Shown here: positions 1-4,700 of the stretch, piece after piece | Layout: each line of letters begins with the position of its first letter | Position numbering within the stretch: the first letter of the stretch is position 1 | Source of the DNA: Candidatus Curtissbacteria bacterium RIFCSPLOWO2_01_FULL_37_9 | GTDB taxonomy: Bacteria; Patescibacteriota; Microgenomatia; Curtissbacterales; GWA2-41-24 | Reading direction: 5' to 3' | Length of the DNA: 5,718 bases | NCBI GenBank assembly: GCA_001776425.1 | Contig: MFBN01000024.1 | Span: 8,464-14,181, forward strand | Translations under genes and position numbers: made by a program | Notes under the pieces: generated by a model | The model's database searches: none | Seen by the model: only the letters and a program-made list of their open reading frames with translations | What the model was told of the DNA's origin: nothing

Positions 1-278
1 GAACATTTCAAAAACCCTATTTTCAAAAGCGATTAAGCAGTAAGGCAACGACCAACTTCATCGATTTATTACAAAATGAAGCATTCGTAACTCCTATAAT
101 TGTTAAAGTCCAGAACGTCGCAACTCATCCCGAAGACGATTTAACCATTGCTACTGCCTTAAGTGCAAAAGCTGATTATCTGGTAACGGGAGATCAATCT
201 TTGCTCAACAAGGTCGGAAACTCATATAAAGGAGTAATTCTTACTACTCCAAGCGATTTTCTTAAAATACTTCAATAA
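1..278 (+). CDS. PIN-domain toxin nuclease, C-terminal part (gene runs off the left edge)
   Basis: The frame is open from base 3 to the TAA at 276-278 and gives 91 residues. The C-terminal half matches the PIN family of VapC-like, metal-dependent RNases (COG1569-type 'putative toxin component, PIN family'). The HPEDD motif (residues 42-46) carries an acidic active-site position. It is followed by a helix and then YLVTGD (59-64), which supplies the last conserved Asp. The end, TTPSDFLKIL, is the usual 'xTPxxFL' finish of this family. Full proteins are about 135-145 residues, so some 45-50 N-terminal residues with the first catalytic Asp lie outside the window, as would any antitoxin gene. PIN toxins cleave RNA in the cytoplasm and are held in check by a partner. 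The gene converges on tspO with a 59-bp gap. The family call is firm; toxin activity is inferred. Confidence 0.85.
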   Translation, partial: TFQKPYFQKRLSSKATTNFIDLLQNEAFVTPIIVKVQNVATHPEDDLTIATALSAKADYLVTGDQSLLNKVGNSYKGVILTTPSDFLKILQ

Positions 279-287
279 GCAAGTAGA

Positions 288-322
288 ATCACCTACTTCG
301 TCCCAAAACTTCTGCAGGTGAT
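288..322. terminator. Possible stem-loop between convergent PIN and tspO genes
   Basis: ATCACCT (288-294) and AGGTGAT (316-322) are perfect 7-bp inverted arms around a 21-base loop, in the 59-bp gap between two convergent stop codons. There is no clear T-run on either side, so this is at best a weak bidirectional terminator. The location is the main support. Confidence 0.3.
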
Positions 323-337
323 GTAGTTTGATATAGT

Positions 338-817
338 CTAACGGTTTAAGAAAACAGTGGATAGATTTAAGATAGTCGCAAAACTTGCCCAAGCCAAATA
401 TGGAATTAGAAGCCAACCTGCAAGCTTAGATACTTCCAGAAATTTTCTAATAGTTAAATAAATTGCAAGCCACAAAACAATAATCCCGATAAAAGCACCA
501 ATCGGTGATTTTAGGCCAAAGAAAAGCATCGACCAAAGTACATTAAGCACCAACTGAACGAAAAATAGACTAAGCCCTTGGCGCCTTTCTTTCGCATTTA
601 TTTTTATGTTCCAAAAAGTATAGAGCGAAATTCCCATCATTAAGTAGAGTAAAGTCCAGACAGGTCCAAAAATCCAATTAGGCGGATTGAAAAAAGGTTT
701 ATTTAATGTTGCATACCAAGTATCAATTACAGAGGTTGTAAATACCGATCCTACCCCTGCCGCTAAGAAACAAACGCCAATGCTAAATATTAGCGGAATA
801 ACTTTTATTTTAGTCAT
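338..817 (-). CDS. tspO: TspO/MBR family protein (tryptophan-rich sensory protein)
   Basis: This 159-residue integral membrane protein is the normal length for bacterial TspO, the homologue of the mitochondrial translocator protein, which binds porphyrins and sterols. Five hydrophobic segments are visible near residues 5-25, 48-68, 83-101, 106-124 and 132-152. Family signatures are present in order: WY (34-35) with LNKP (38-41), PP (45-46), then F50, W54, Y58 and G62 in the second segment, N92/W95 with FFG (99-101), and PYLAW (139-143) leading to a late LN (150-151). The start is the only ATG before the first membrane helix. No Shine-Dalgarno sequence precedes it. A TATAGT box ends only 6 bases upstream, so the mRNA may be leaderless. 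The gene is intact and converges on the PIN gene. Family assignment is secure; the physiological ligand in this organism is unknown, with tetrapyrrole or stress signalling the usual suggestion. Confidence 0.93.
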   Translation of the reverse strand: MTKIKVIPLIFSIGVCFLAAGVGSVFTTSVIDTWYATLNKPFFNPPNWIFGPVWTLLYLMMGISLYTFWNIKINAKERRQGLSLFFVQLVLNVLWSMLFFGLKSPIGAFIGIIVLWLAIYLTIRKFLEVSKLAGWLLIPYLAWASFATILNLSTVFLNR

Positions 818-990
818 ATAACTACTATAGCAAAGAAGTAAACGGTATGGCTTATGAAGAGTTTGAAAAGGTGTGCTGGTACTTGGCTATCCTAAGGTCA
901 AGACCACAGGCCTCAGACCAGAATAGATAGGCATGGCAAGCGCTGTCCAAAATCTCCAAAAAGCAGTATCATTAATCCGCTTTTTTAAAA
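818..990. other. Non-coding stretch upstream of tspO; no convincing gene
   Basis: This stretch, plus repeat copy A and the HTH tail to its right, makes up the 440 bp between tspO and the truncated nuclease. The only plus-strand ATG frame of note is a 27-codon one at 847-930 (begins MAYEEFEK, ends TAG). It has no Shine-Dalgarno site and no family I recognise, so I do not call it a gene. AAAAAGC (958-964) and GCTTTTT (979-985) form a weak AT-rich stem-loop followed by T-rich sequence, a poor terminator at best. Confidence 0.6.
824..829 (-). promoter_or_regulatory. Candidate -10 box of tspO (leaderless start)
   Basis: Read on the minus strand this is TATAGT, six bases before the tspO ATG. A transcript starting at normal distance would begin at about the start codon itself. 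No good -35 hexamer is seen 16-18 bases upstream, so the call is tentative. Confidence 0.35.
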
Positions 991-1226
991 AATCAGCCCA
1001 CCTATGGGCGAGGCGAGTCGCCAAAGGCGAACCTCGCTTTCAGCGGGCGAATCGAGGCGAGCAGGCGTTATGAACTATCACAATTTAACAATCGTGATAT
1101 CCTCGGGCTTTGCCGAGTCTGACTCGGCTTTGCCCTCGGCAAGTACGTAATTGTTCAAGTCATCCGTTGGTAAAAACCCGTGGTTCTTTTAAACAATTAT
1201 AGAAAAGAAGATATTGAGAAATTTGT
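991..1226 (+). repeat. Structured repeat, copy A
   Basis: This is one of two direct copies; the other is at 4470-4678. The left part (991-1052) is GC-rich and palindromic but diverged from copy B. The right part (1053-1226) aligns with 4525-4678 with six substitutions by hand count, plus 20 extra bases here (about 1115-1134). Internal structures are: GCCCA/TGGGC (996-1000 and 1005-1009); a two-part hairpin at 1008-1037 with core TCGCC/GGCGA; TATCAC/GTGATA around the start of the conserved block; a perfect GCCGAGTC-T-GACTCGGC palindrome at 1112-1128 that lies mostly in the extra bases; and a long-range 11-bp inverted repeat at 1148-1199. The last bases encode the end of an HTH protein. No transposase is near and the ends are not inverted repeats of each other. 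It could be a REP- or MITE-like element, or a decayed gene plus palindromes. Confidence 0.8.
1148..1199. repeat. Long-range inverted repeat in copy A
   Basis: TAATTGTTCAA (1148-1158) faces TTAAACAATTA (1189-1199), which is 11-bp arms with one mismatch and a 30-base loop. The same pair is perfect in copy B (4600-4651), so the structure is kept or only recently lost here. Confidence 0.65.
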
Positions 1227-1260
1227 TCAAGTATTCAAAAAAAGAGCAGGTGCCAACCTA
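1198..1260 (+). pseudogene. 3' tail of a MerR/excisionase-like HTH gene (remnant A)
   Basis: From base 1198 the plus strand reads YRKEDIEKFV and then about ten more residues. This matches the end of the intact HTH protein in this window (YKEEDIEKF, residues 47-55). Nothing upstream in frame gives the HTH itself; that part is replaced by the structured repeat. The frame then runs into the antisense of the truncated nuclease gene, so a junction lies near 1250-1260. It is too short and headless to be functional. The identification rests on the 10-residue match and on the same tail at 4650-4688. Confidence 0.65.
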
Positions 1261-1455
1261 ATCCACATTGAAGGTGGTCTTAGCAAAACTAGTTTTTACT
1301 TCAACTTTAAACATTTTATTTTTCTCCGGATCGGATACTAAAATGTCGACACCTTTCGTATGCCCTAAGGTCATATTGGCATCATACCCGCGTAAAGACA
1401 GTTGAGATAAAACAGCAAATTCACCAGCTATAGCAACGGAGTTCTTTGAAATCAT
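1258..1455 (-). CDS. PD-(D/E)XK endonuclease-like protein, truncated at the C-terminus
   Basis: The 65 residues match the N-terminal core of a small PD-(D/E)XK nuclease family (resembling PF11645 / group I intron endonuclease-like proteins, usually about 130-170 residues). GEFAV (11-15) is the first helix with its acidic residue, GVDILV (35-40) gives the catalytic Asp, and VEVKTS (51-56) gives the ExK motif. In relatives another 80-100 residues follow; here the frame stops ten residues after ExK at a junction with the tail of an HTH gene read on the other strand. The gene therefore seems to have lost its 3' end in a rearrangement. The catalytic triad remains, but folding and activity are doubtful. 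It begins 34 bp after the DUF2779 stop on the same strand, with no terminator between, so the two are probably cotranscribed. The start is the first ATG; no strong ribosome-binding site is seen. It could equally be called a pseudogene. Confidence 0.7.
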   Translation of the reverse strand: MISKNSVAIAGEFAVLSQLSLRGYDANMTLGHTKGVDILVSDPEKNKMFKVEVKTSFAKTTFNVD

Positions 1456-1489
1456 ATGTTATATTGGAAAAATTTGGCACGCATCGTTT

Positions 1490-2968
1490 TTACTTAATAT
1501 CTTTGAGCACTTTGTATATTTCTACCATTGCAAGCGTATCGAGTTTGCAGTACTCCTCAAGATTATTGAAGATTTTATCTTCCAATCCATCGTGCTTTCC
1601 ATCCAGCACTGCTTCCATCCACAATCTTTGGGCTGTGGTACCTTCTTGGATACCTAAAGTTTTATACGATAGATCAGGAACAAGAACGGGTAATACATTT
1701 TTGATCGAGGCGCTTCCTCCAAAATCCTTATGAACGTACCAATTGTTTGCAAAAGGCAACATAAGATCAACTACCCTTTGGTTTAGGGTTTCGTAAAAAG
1801 ATTCGAATTCTGGTTCGAGTTTTCCCATCAAAGCGTTGCAGCTTTTTTCAAAGCTTTCATTCCAGACGATTACTGAGCCATTTTTACCAATATTTTTTTG
1901 CAGGGATTTACTTAGCGACCTAATAGGGTTTGAGTTTCCCCTGTGTAAATAGGAAACGTGTCTAAGTTCAGCTTTTGGTGAGTCTAAAATGTGAAAGGAA
2001 TATTGAAATGGGACCTGTTGGTATGGGCTATATCCATTAAAATACGGAATTAAACTAGAAAGCGTTTCATAATCCAGAAAATACAAGGGGAAATTAAGCT
2101 TTGATAAGAATTTTTTAATTCCCTCTTTTTCTACAATCTCCTTATCCAATTTTGTAGCCAAAACCTGGAATTTTTGTTTATCCGTGAGAGGGAAATCATC
2201 TGGAATTGCAGACAAGGAATCAATTTCAAGCTCTTCCAGTTTTTTAAGCCTGTCAATTCCAGGATAACTCAAACTATAAATATTATGTGGACTTAAATCA
2301 GCAAGATTGCCGTAGATTTCCAGCCAGTCTGAAAGCGCATCCGGGCGGGCGTGAGAAGGAAGCAGACTTGGCATTTGATCAAGTTCTAAAACCTGAAATG
2401 CTTTCTGAATATTTACTTTTGTTTCAGCAACCCGTTTTGCAACCTTTTTAGTTACATCGACAATAGAAGCAATTTTTTTCGCATTAATCTCCCCGTCTCT
2501 GACAAACTTATTGTTTACATGAATGACTGAAACATTCCGCACCCTGTAGCCACATGCATTTAGGACAATTACTTGGAATGCTAAATCGTGTTCGTGTTCT
2601 GGTTTTACCCTTGTGCTTGATTTAATCTCATATAGATCAAAGGTATTGTCGTCAACTTTAACTACAATGTCACTAATACAGGCAATGTCTTTAGCTTCAA
2701 ATCCCCCTTGCGCAATAGTTTGTGTGCCGTTTTCAAGTGCCGATTTTGTACGTGAAGGCAAAGACATATATTCCTCGTAACTTTTAAAACCAAGTCTTAA
2801 TATGCCTGGAAATAGTTGCTCGGCGTATGTTTCAAAGAGATTACCAGCATCAAAAATTGCCTGTAGGTTATCGTCAACTGGAGGAAGTTTTTCGTTGGCA
2901 TATTTTTTTAACCAGAGCCACGCCGGGTGCTTGAGAAACAATAAGTACTCTGATTTGGATAATTTCAT
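1490..2968 (-). CDS. DUF2779 protein: Cas4/RecB-like nuclease domain plus DEDD-type exonuclease-like domain
   Basis: This 492-residue protein is of typical full length for DUF2779 (PF11074). The N-terminal third looks like a RecB/Cas4-type PD-(D/E)XK fold: Asp100 (CISD), the EIK motif at 114-116, and downstream Gln132 and Tyr141 spaced as in RecB-like nucleases. The Cys cluster of Cas4 iron-sulfur proteins is absent. The C-terminal half, from about residue 293, is the DUF2779 signature: FLDYET (297-302) gives a DxE pair, PYQQVPFQYS (315-324) is the hallmark, WNESFEK (369-375) and Asp401 follow, and YCKLD (473-477) fits the YxxxD motif III of DEDDy exonucleases. I infer two nuclease centres acting on nucleic acid in the cytoplasm; no substrate is established. 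The gene diverges from the intact HTH gene over a 57-bp gap and leads an apparent operon with the truncated nuclease. Family assignment is strong; a role in defence or mobile-element biology is contextual. Confidence 0.9.
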   Translation of the reverse strand: MKLSKSEYLLFLKHPAWLWLKKYANEKLPPVDDNLQAIFDAGNLFETYAEQLFPGILRLGFKSYEEYMSLPSRTKSALENGTQTIAQGGFEAKDIACISDIVVKVDDNTFDLYEIKSSTRVKPEHEHDLAFQVIVLNACGYRVRNVSVIHVNNKFVRDGEINAKKIASIVDVTKKVAKRVAETKVNIQKAFQVLELDQMPSLLPSHARPDALSDWLEIYGNLADLSPHNIYSLSYPGIDRLKKLEELEIDSLSAIPDDFPLTDKQKFQVLATKLDKEIVEKEGIKKFLSKLNFPLYFLDYETLSSLIPYFNGYSPYQQVPFQYSFHILDSPKAELRHVSYLHRGNSNPIRSLSKSLQKNIGKNGSVIVWNESFEKSCNALMGKLEPEFESFYETLNQRVVDLMLPFANNWYVHKDFGGSASIKNVLPVLVPDLSYKTLGIQEGTTAQRLWMEAVLDGKHDGLEDKIFNNLEEYCKLDTLAMVEIYKVLKDIK

Positions 2969-2983
2969 ATTATTCGAACTTGT

Positions 2984-3006
2984 ATTATACCAGCTTGGTG
3001 TATAAT
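2984..3006. promoter_or_regulatory. Overlapping divergent -10 boxes forming one palindrome
   Basis: ATTATAC (2984-2990) and GTATAAT (3000-3006) are perfect inverted arms with a 9-base spacer. Read outward, each arm holds a consensus TATAAT: minus strand 2984-2989 for the DUF2779 gene (ATG 15 bases on) and plus strand 3001-3006 for the HTH gene (ATG 19 bases on). -35 boxes are poor (TTGTAT at 2980-2985 for the plus strand). Both mRNAs would have very short leaders without a Shine-Dalgarno site. One protein bound here could control both genes, and the 59-residue HTH protein is the obvious candidate. Confidence 0.6.
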
Positions 3007-3025
3007 TTAGTCTAACTTACTAAAA

Positions 3026-3205
3026 ATGGCAAAGAAAGTATCTAGTTTGTTAAAAATTAGAGAAGCAGCACAAAGGTTGAATGTTAACCCCGAAACGTTG
3101 AGAAGATGGGACAGACAAGGTAGATTGAAGGCTATCAGAATTGGGAAGCGCGGCGACAGACGATATAAAGAAGAGGATATCGAGAAATTTACAGAGTCAA
3201 AGTAA
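3026..3205 (+). CDS. Small MerR/excisionase-like HTH DNA-binding protein
   Basis: The protein has 59 residues and is a single winged-HTH domain of the MerR/BldC/excisionase (HTH_17) type. LLKIREAAQRLNV (8-20) is helix 1 and the turn, NPETLRRWDRQG (21-32) the recognition helix, RLKAIRIGKRGDRRY (33-47) the basic wing, and EEDIEKF (49-55) the closing helix. There is no effector domain or dimerisation coiled coil, so it is either a stand-alone regulator or a recombination accessory factor. The ATG start sits 19 bases after a TATAAT box. The leader is A-rich with no Shine-Dalgarno site. It is the only intact copy of a gene that also occurs as three decayed copies in this window (near 1198, 4434 and 5591). 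It lies 89 bp upstream of the Fic gene and diverges from the DUF2779 gene, so it may repress itself and one or both neighbours. Fold certain; role inferred. Confidence 0.88.
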   Translation: MAKKVSSLLKIREAAQRLNVNPETLRRWDRQGRLKAIRIGKRGDRRYKEEDIEKFTESK

Positions 3206-3220
3206 ATGTAAATTAATAAT

Positions 3221-3252
3221 TTTTGGAGATACAGATTGACTTATCTCCAAAA
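3221..3252. promoter_or_regulatory. Inverted repeat enclosing the -35 box of the Fic promoter
   Basis: TTTTGGAGATA (3221-3231) and TATCTCCAAAA (3242-3252) are perfect 11-bp arms around a 10-base loop that contains the TTGACT -35 box. It starts 16 bases after the HTH stop codon. It could be an operator, or an RNA hairpin ending the HTH transcript, although the T-run after it is short and broken. Confidence 0.6.
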
Positions 3253-3264
3253 TTTGTATAAAAT
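3236..3264 (+). promoter_or_regulatory. Sigma70-type promoter of the Fic gene
   Basis: TTGACT (3236-3241), a 17-base spacer and TAAAAT (3259-3264) make the best promoter in the window. Transcription should begin near 3270, about 24 bases before the Fic ATG. Fic can therefore be expressed independently of the HTH gene. Confidence 0.65.
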
Positions 3265-3266
3265 GA

Positions 3267-3286
3267 CAATATAAATTATTATATTG
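3267..3286. promoter_or_regulatory. Operator-like palindrome at the Fic transcription start
   Basis: CAATATAA (3267-3274) and TTATATTG (3279-3286) are perfect 8-bp arms with an ATTA spacer. The site lies between the -10 box and the ATG, over the expected start point, a classic place for a repressor. The sequence is AT-only inside, so chance palindromy is possible. Confidence 0.5.
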
Positions 3287-3294
3287 CCAAAATT

Positions 3295-4422
3295 ATGGAA
3301 AATTTTAAATCAGGCACCTATAAACAGCAAAACCAATATAAAAGTTTTAGTCCTTCCCTGATAAACCGTGATTTTGATTTGGAAGATAAAAAAATTACTG
3401 TTTTACTTGGGCAGGCAATGCGCTTTTTGGGTGAACTAAACGCTTATTCTCACCTCGTGCCGGATGTTGATTTTTTTATTCAAATGCACGTAGTTCGGGA
3501 AGCAACCAAATCAAGCATGATAGAAGGGACCAAAACCGGCGTCGATGAAGCGGTATTGCCGAAAGAAGAGATAAATCCTGAAAAACGGGACGATTGGGAT
3601 GAGGTACAAAACTACATACACGCCATGAATTATGCCATTGCTCAACTGCAACAATTACCATTAAGTATCCGTTTGATTAAAGAGACTCATAAAATACTAC
3701 TTTCAGGTGTTCGGGGAAAACATAAAATGCCCGGTGAGCTGCGAAAAAGCCAGAATTGGATAGGTGGATCTGCGCTTTCTGATGCCTTTTTCATTCCGCC
3801 ACCTCAAGAGGAAGTACCCGATCTTTTAACTGATCTTGAGAAATTTTGGCATAATAAGAATTTGGCTATCCCCGTTTTGGTCAAAATAGCCATTAGCCAT
3901 TATCAATTCGAAACGATCCATCCGTTTTTAGACGGAAACGGCAGAATTGGCCGACTTTTAATAACCCTGCAATTAGTCGAGTCGGGCATTTTGACAAAAC
4001 CTACGCTTTATCTCTCAGCGTTCTTTGAGAAAAACAGGAGTGCATACTATGATTCTTTAACCATGGTGAGGCAAACCCATGGCCTTGAACAGTGGGTGAA
4101 GTTTTTTTTGAACGGCCTGATTGATACCGCCAGCGATGGAATAAACACGTTTAAGAATATAGTCAGTTTGCGTCAGCGATATGAAACCAAAATAATGACT
4201 TTGGGTGCAAGAGCGAAAAATGCTCAAAGACTCCTTCTTTATATGTTTTCGAGACCGGTCTTAAATAATAAAATTGTAGAGAGGGAGTTTCATATAAGTT
4301 TTAATAGCGCCAATCGGTTAATTAAATCACTGACTGATTTAGGACTGCTCGAAGAAATTACCGGTTACTCAAGAAATAGACTTTTTGTTCTCAAAGAGTA
4401 TCTGGATTTGTTCAAAAAATAA
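3295..4422 (+). CDS. Fic family protein (class II AMP-transferase with self-inhibitory motif and C-terminal winged HTH)
   Basis: This 375-residue Fic protein transfers AMP, or a related nucleotide group, from ATP to hydroxyl residues of target proteins. The core motif is complete: HPFLDGNGRIGR (209-220) matches HxFx(D/E)GNGRxxR with catalytic His209, acidic Asp213 and Arg217/Arg220 for phosphates. The inhibitory motif SSMIEG (73-78) fits (S/T)xxxE(G/N) and precedes the Fic core, as in class II proteins that block their own ATP site. NWIGGSA (154-160) with FIPPP (166-170) forms the target-binding flap. Residues from about 305 look like a winged HTH, common in this subgroup. The length is normal and no residue is missing. 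The ATG lacks a Shine-Dalgarno site; the next Met would be far inside. The gene has its own promoter with flanking palindromes and follows the intact HTH gene by 89 bp. Stand-alone Fic proteins of this class are often chromosomal regulators or TA-like; the target is unknown. Confidence 0.95.
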   Translation: MENFKSGTYKQQNQYKSFSPSLINRDFDLEDKKITVLLGQAMRFLGELNAYSHLVPDVDFFIQMHVVREATKSSMIEGTKTGVDEAVLPKEEINPEKRDDWDEVQNYIHAMNYAIAQLQQLPLSIRLIKETHKILLSGVRGKHKMPGELRKSQNWIGGSALSDAFFIPPPQEEVPDLLTDLEKFWHNKNLAIPVLVKIAISHYQFETIHPFLDGNGRIGRLLITLQLVESGILTKPTLYLSAFFEKNRSAYYDSLTMVRQTHGLEQWVKFFLNGLIDTASDGINTFKNIVSLRQRYETKIMTLGARAKNAQRLLLYMFSRPVLNNKIVEREFHISFNSANRLIKSLTDLGLLEEITGYSRNRLFVLKEYLDLFKK

Positions 4423-4469
4423 GCGGTAAATTTATGCTGAGCGTAAGTCGAAGTACTTAAAGCAATTAT

Positions 4470-4678
4470 AATCAGCCCGCCTATCGGCGAGGCAATGGTG
4501 AGTTTGATCGAATCCATCAGCCGGCGAGGCGAGCAGGCGATATGAACTATCACAATTTAACAATCGTGATATCCTCGGGCTTTGCCCGCGGCAACTACGT
4601 AATTGTTCAAGTCATCCGTTGGTAAAAACACGTGGTTCTTTTGAACAATTATAGAAAAGAAGATATTGAGAAGTTTGT
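4470..4678 (+). repeat. Structured repeat, copy B
   Basis: This is a direct copy of 991-1226. The left edge AATCAGCCC is shared with copy A; the next 50 or so bases are diverged but again GC-rich with GGCGAGG-type motifs. From 4525 on it aligns with copy A with six substitutions and lacks 20 bases of copy A; here the GC hairpin is a compact CGGGC-TTT-GCCCG. TATCAC/GTGATA and the 11-bp long-range inverted repeat are perfect. A frame from ATG 4542 has only one stop (TAA at 4620-4622) before joining the HTH tail, but it resembles no protein I know, and the 20-bp indel breaks it in copy A, so I read it as non-coding. Confidence 0.8.
4600..4651. repeat. Perfect 11-bp inverted repeat in copy B
   Basis: TAATTGTTCAA (4600-4610) and TTGAACAATTA (4641-4651) are perfect arms with a 30-base loop holding CACGTG. 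The right arm contains the octamer found at the left border of the insertion and overlaps a candidate -35 box for the DUF3800 gene. Confidence 0.7.
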
Positions 4679-4692
4679 AAAAATTTAAAAGG
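4641..4692 (+). promoter_or_regulatory. Weak promoter and ribosome-binding site of the DUF3800 gene
   Basis: TTGAAC (4641-4646), 17 bases and TATTGA (4664-4669) form a poor promoter that would start transcription inside the HTH remnant. AAAAGG (4687-4692) lies 8 bases before the ATG at 4701 and is the most Shine-Dalgarno-like site in the window. If real, the repeat supplies the promoter of its downstream gene. Confidence 0.3.
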
Positions 4693-4700
4693 TTAAAATT

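Larger units (their letters stand above)
4434..4688 (+). pseudogene. HTH gene split by the structured repeat (remnant B)
   Basis: The left piece begins ATGCTGAGCGTAAG at 4434, matching the MLNVN part of remnant D, then jumps to a segment (4461-4476) that matches the wing-coding AGCAATTATAATTAGC of remnant D (5647-5662) with one mismatch. The recognition helix is deleted. After the repeat the frame resumes at 4650 as YRKEDIEKFVKI and ends with TAA at 4686-4688. It thus has head, wing start and tail of the HTH gene, with about 170 bp of foreign-looking sequence between. An octamer CAATTATA occurs at both borders (4463-4470 and 4646-4653). It is not functional as an HTH protein. The stop lies 12 bp before the DUF3800 start, the same gene order as HTH-Fic. 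Confidence 0.65.

Noticed and set aside
222..416. Minus-strand frame of 64 codons
   Set aside because: It overlaps the ends of both the PIN and tspO genes and has no recognisable domain.
991..1226. CRISPR array or classical IS with terminal inverted repeats
   Set aside because: There is no regular short repeat-spacer pattern, no transposase, and the two ends of the element are not inverted copies of each other.
1446..1733. Plus-strand frame of 95 codons
   Set aside because: It lies inside the DUF2779 gene on the other strand, which has clear conserved motifs.
4542..4622. ATG frame in repeat copy B (26 codons), nearly continuous with the HTH tail
   Set aside because: The 20-bp indel breaks it in copy A, it has a stop before the tail, and the conserved feature of the region is symmetry rather than codons.
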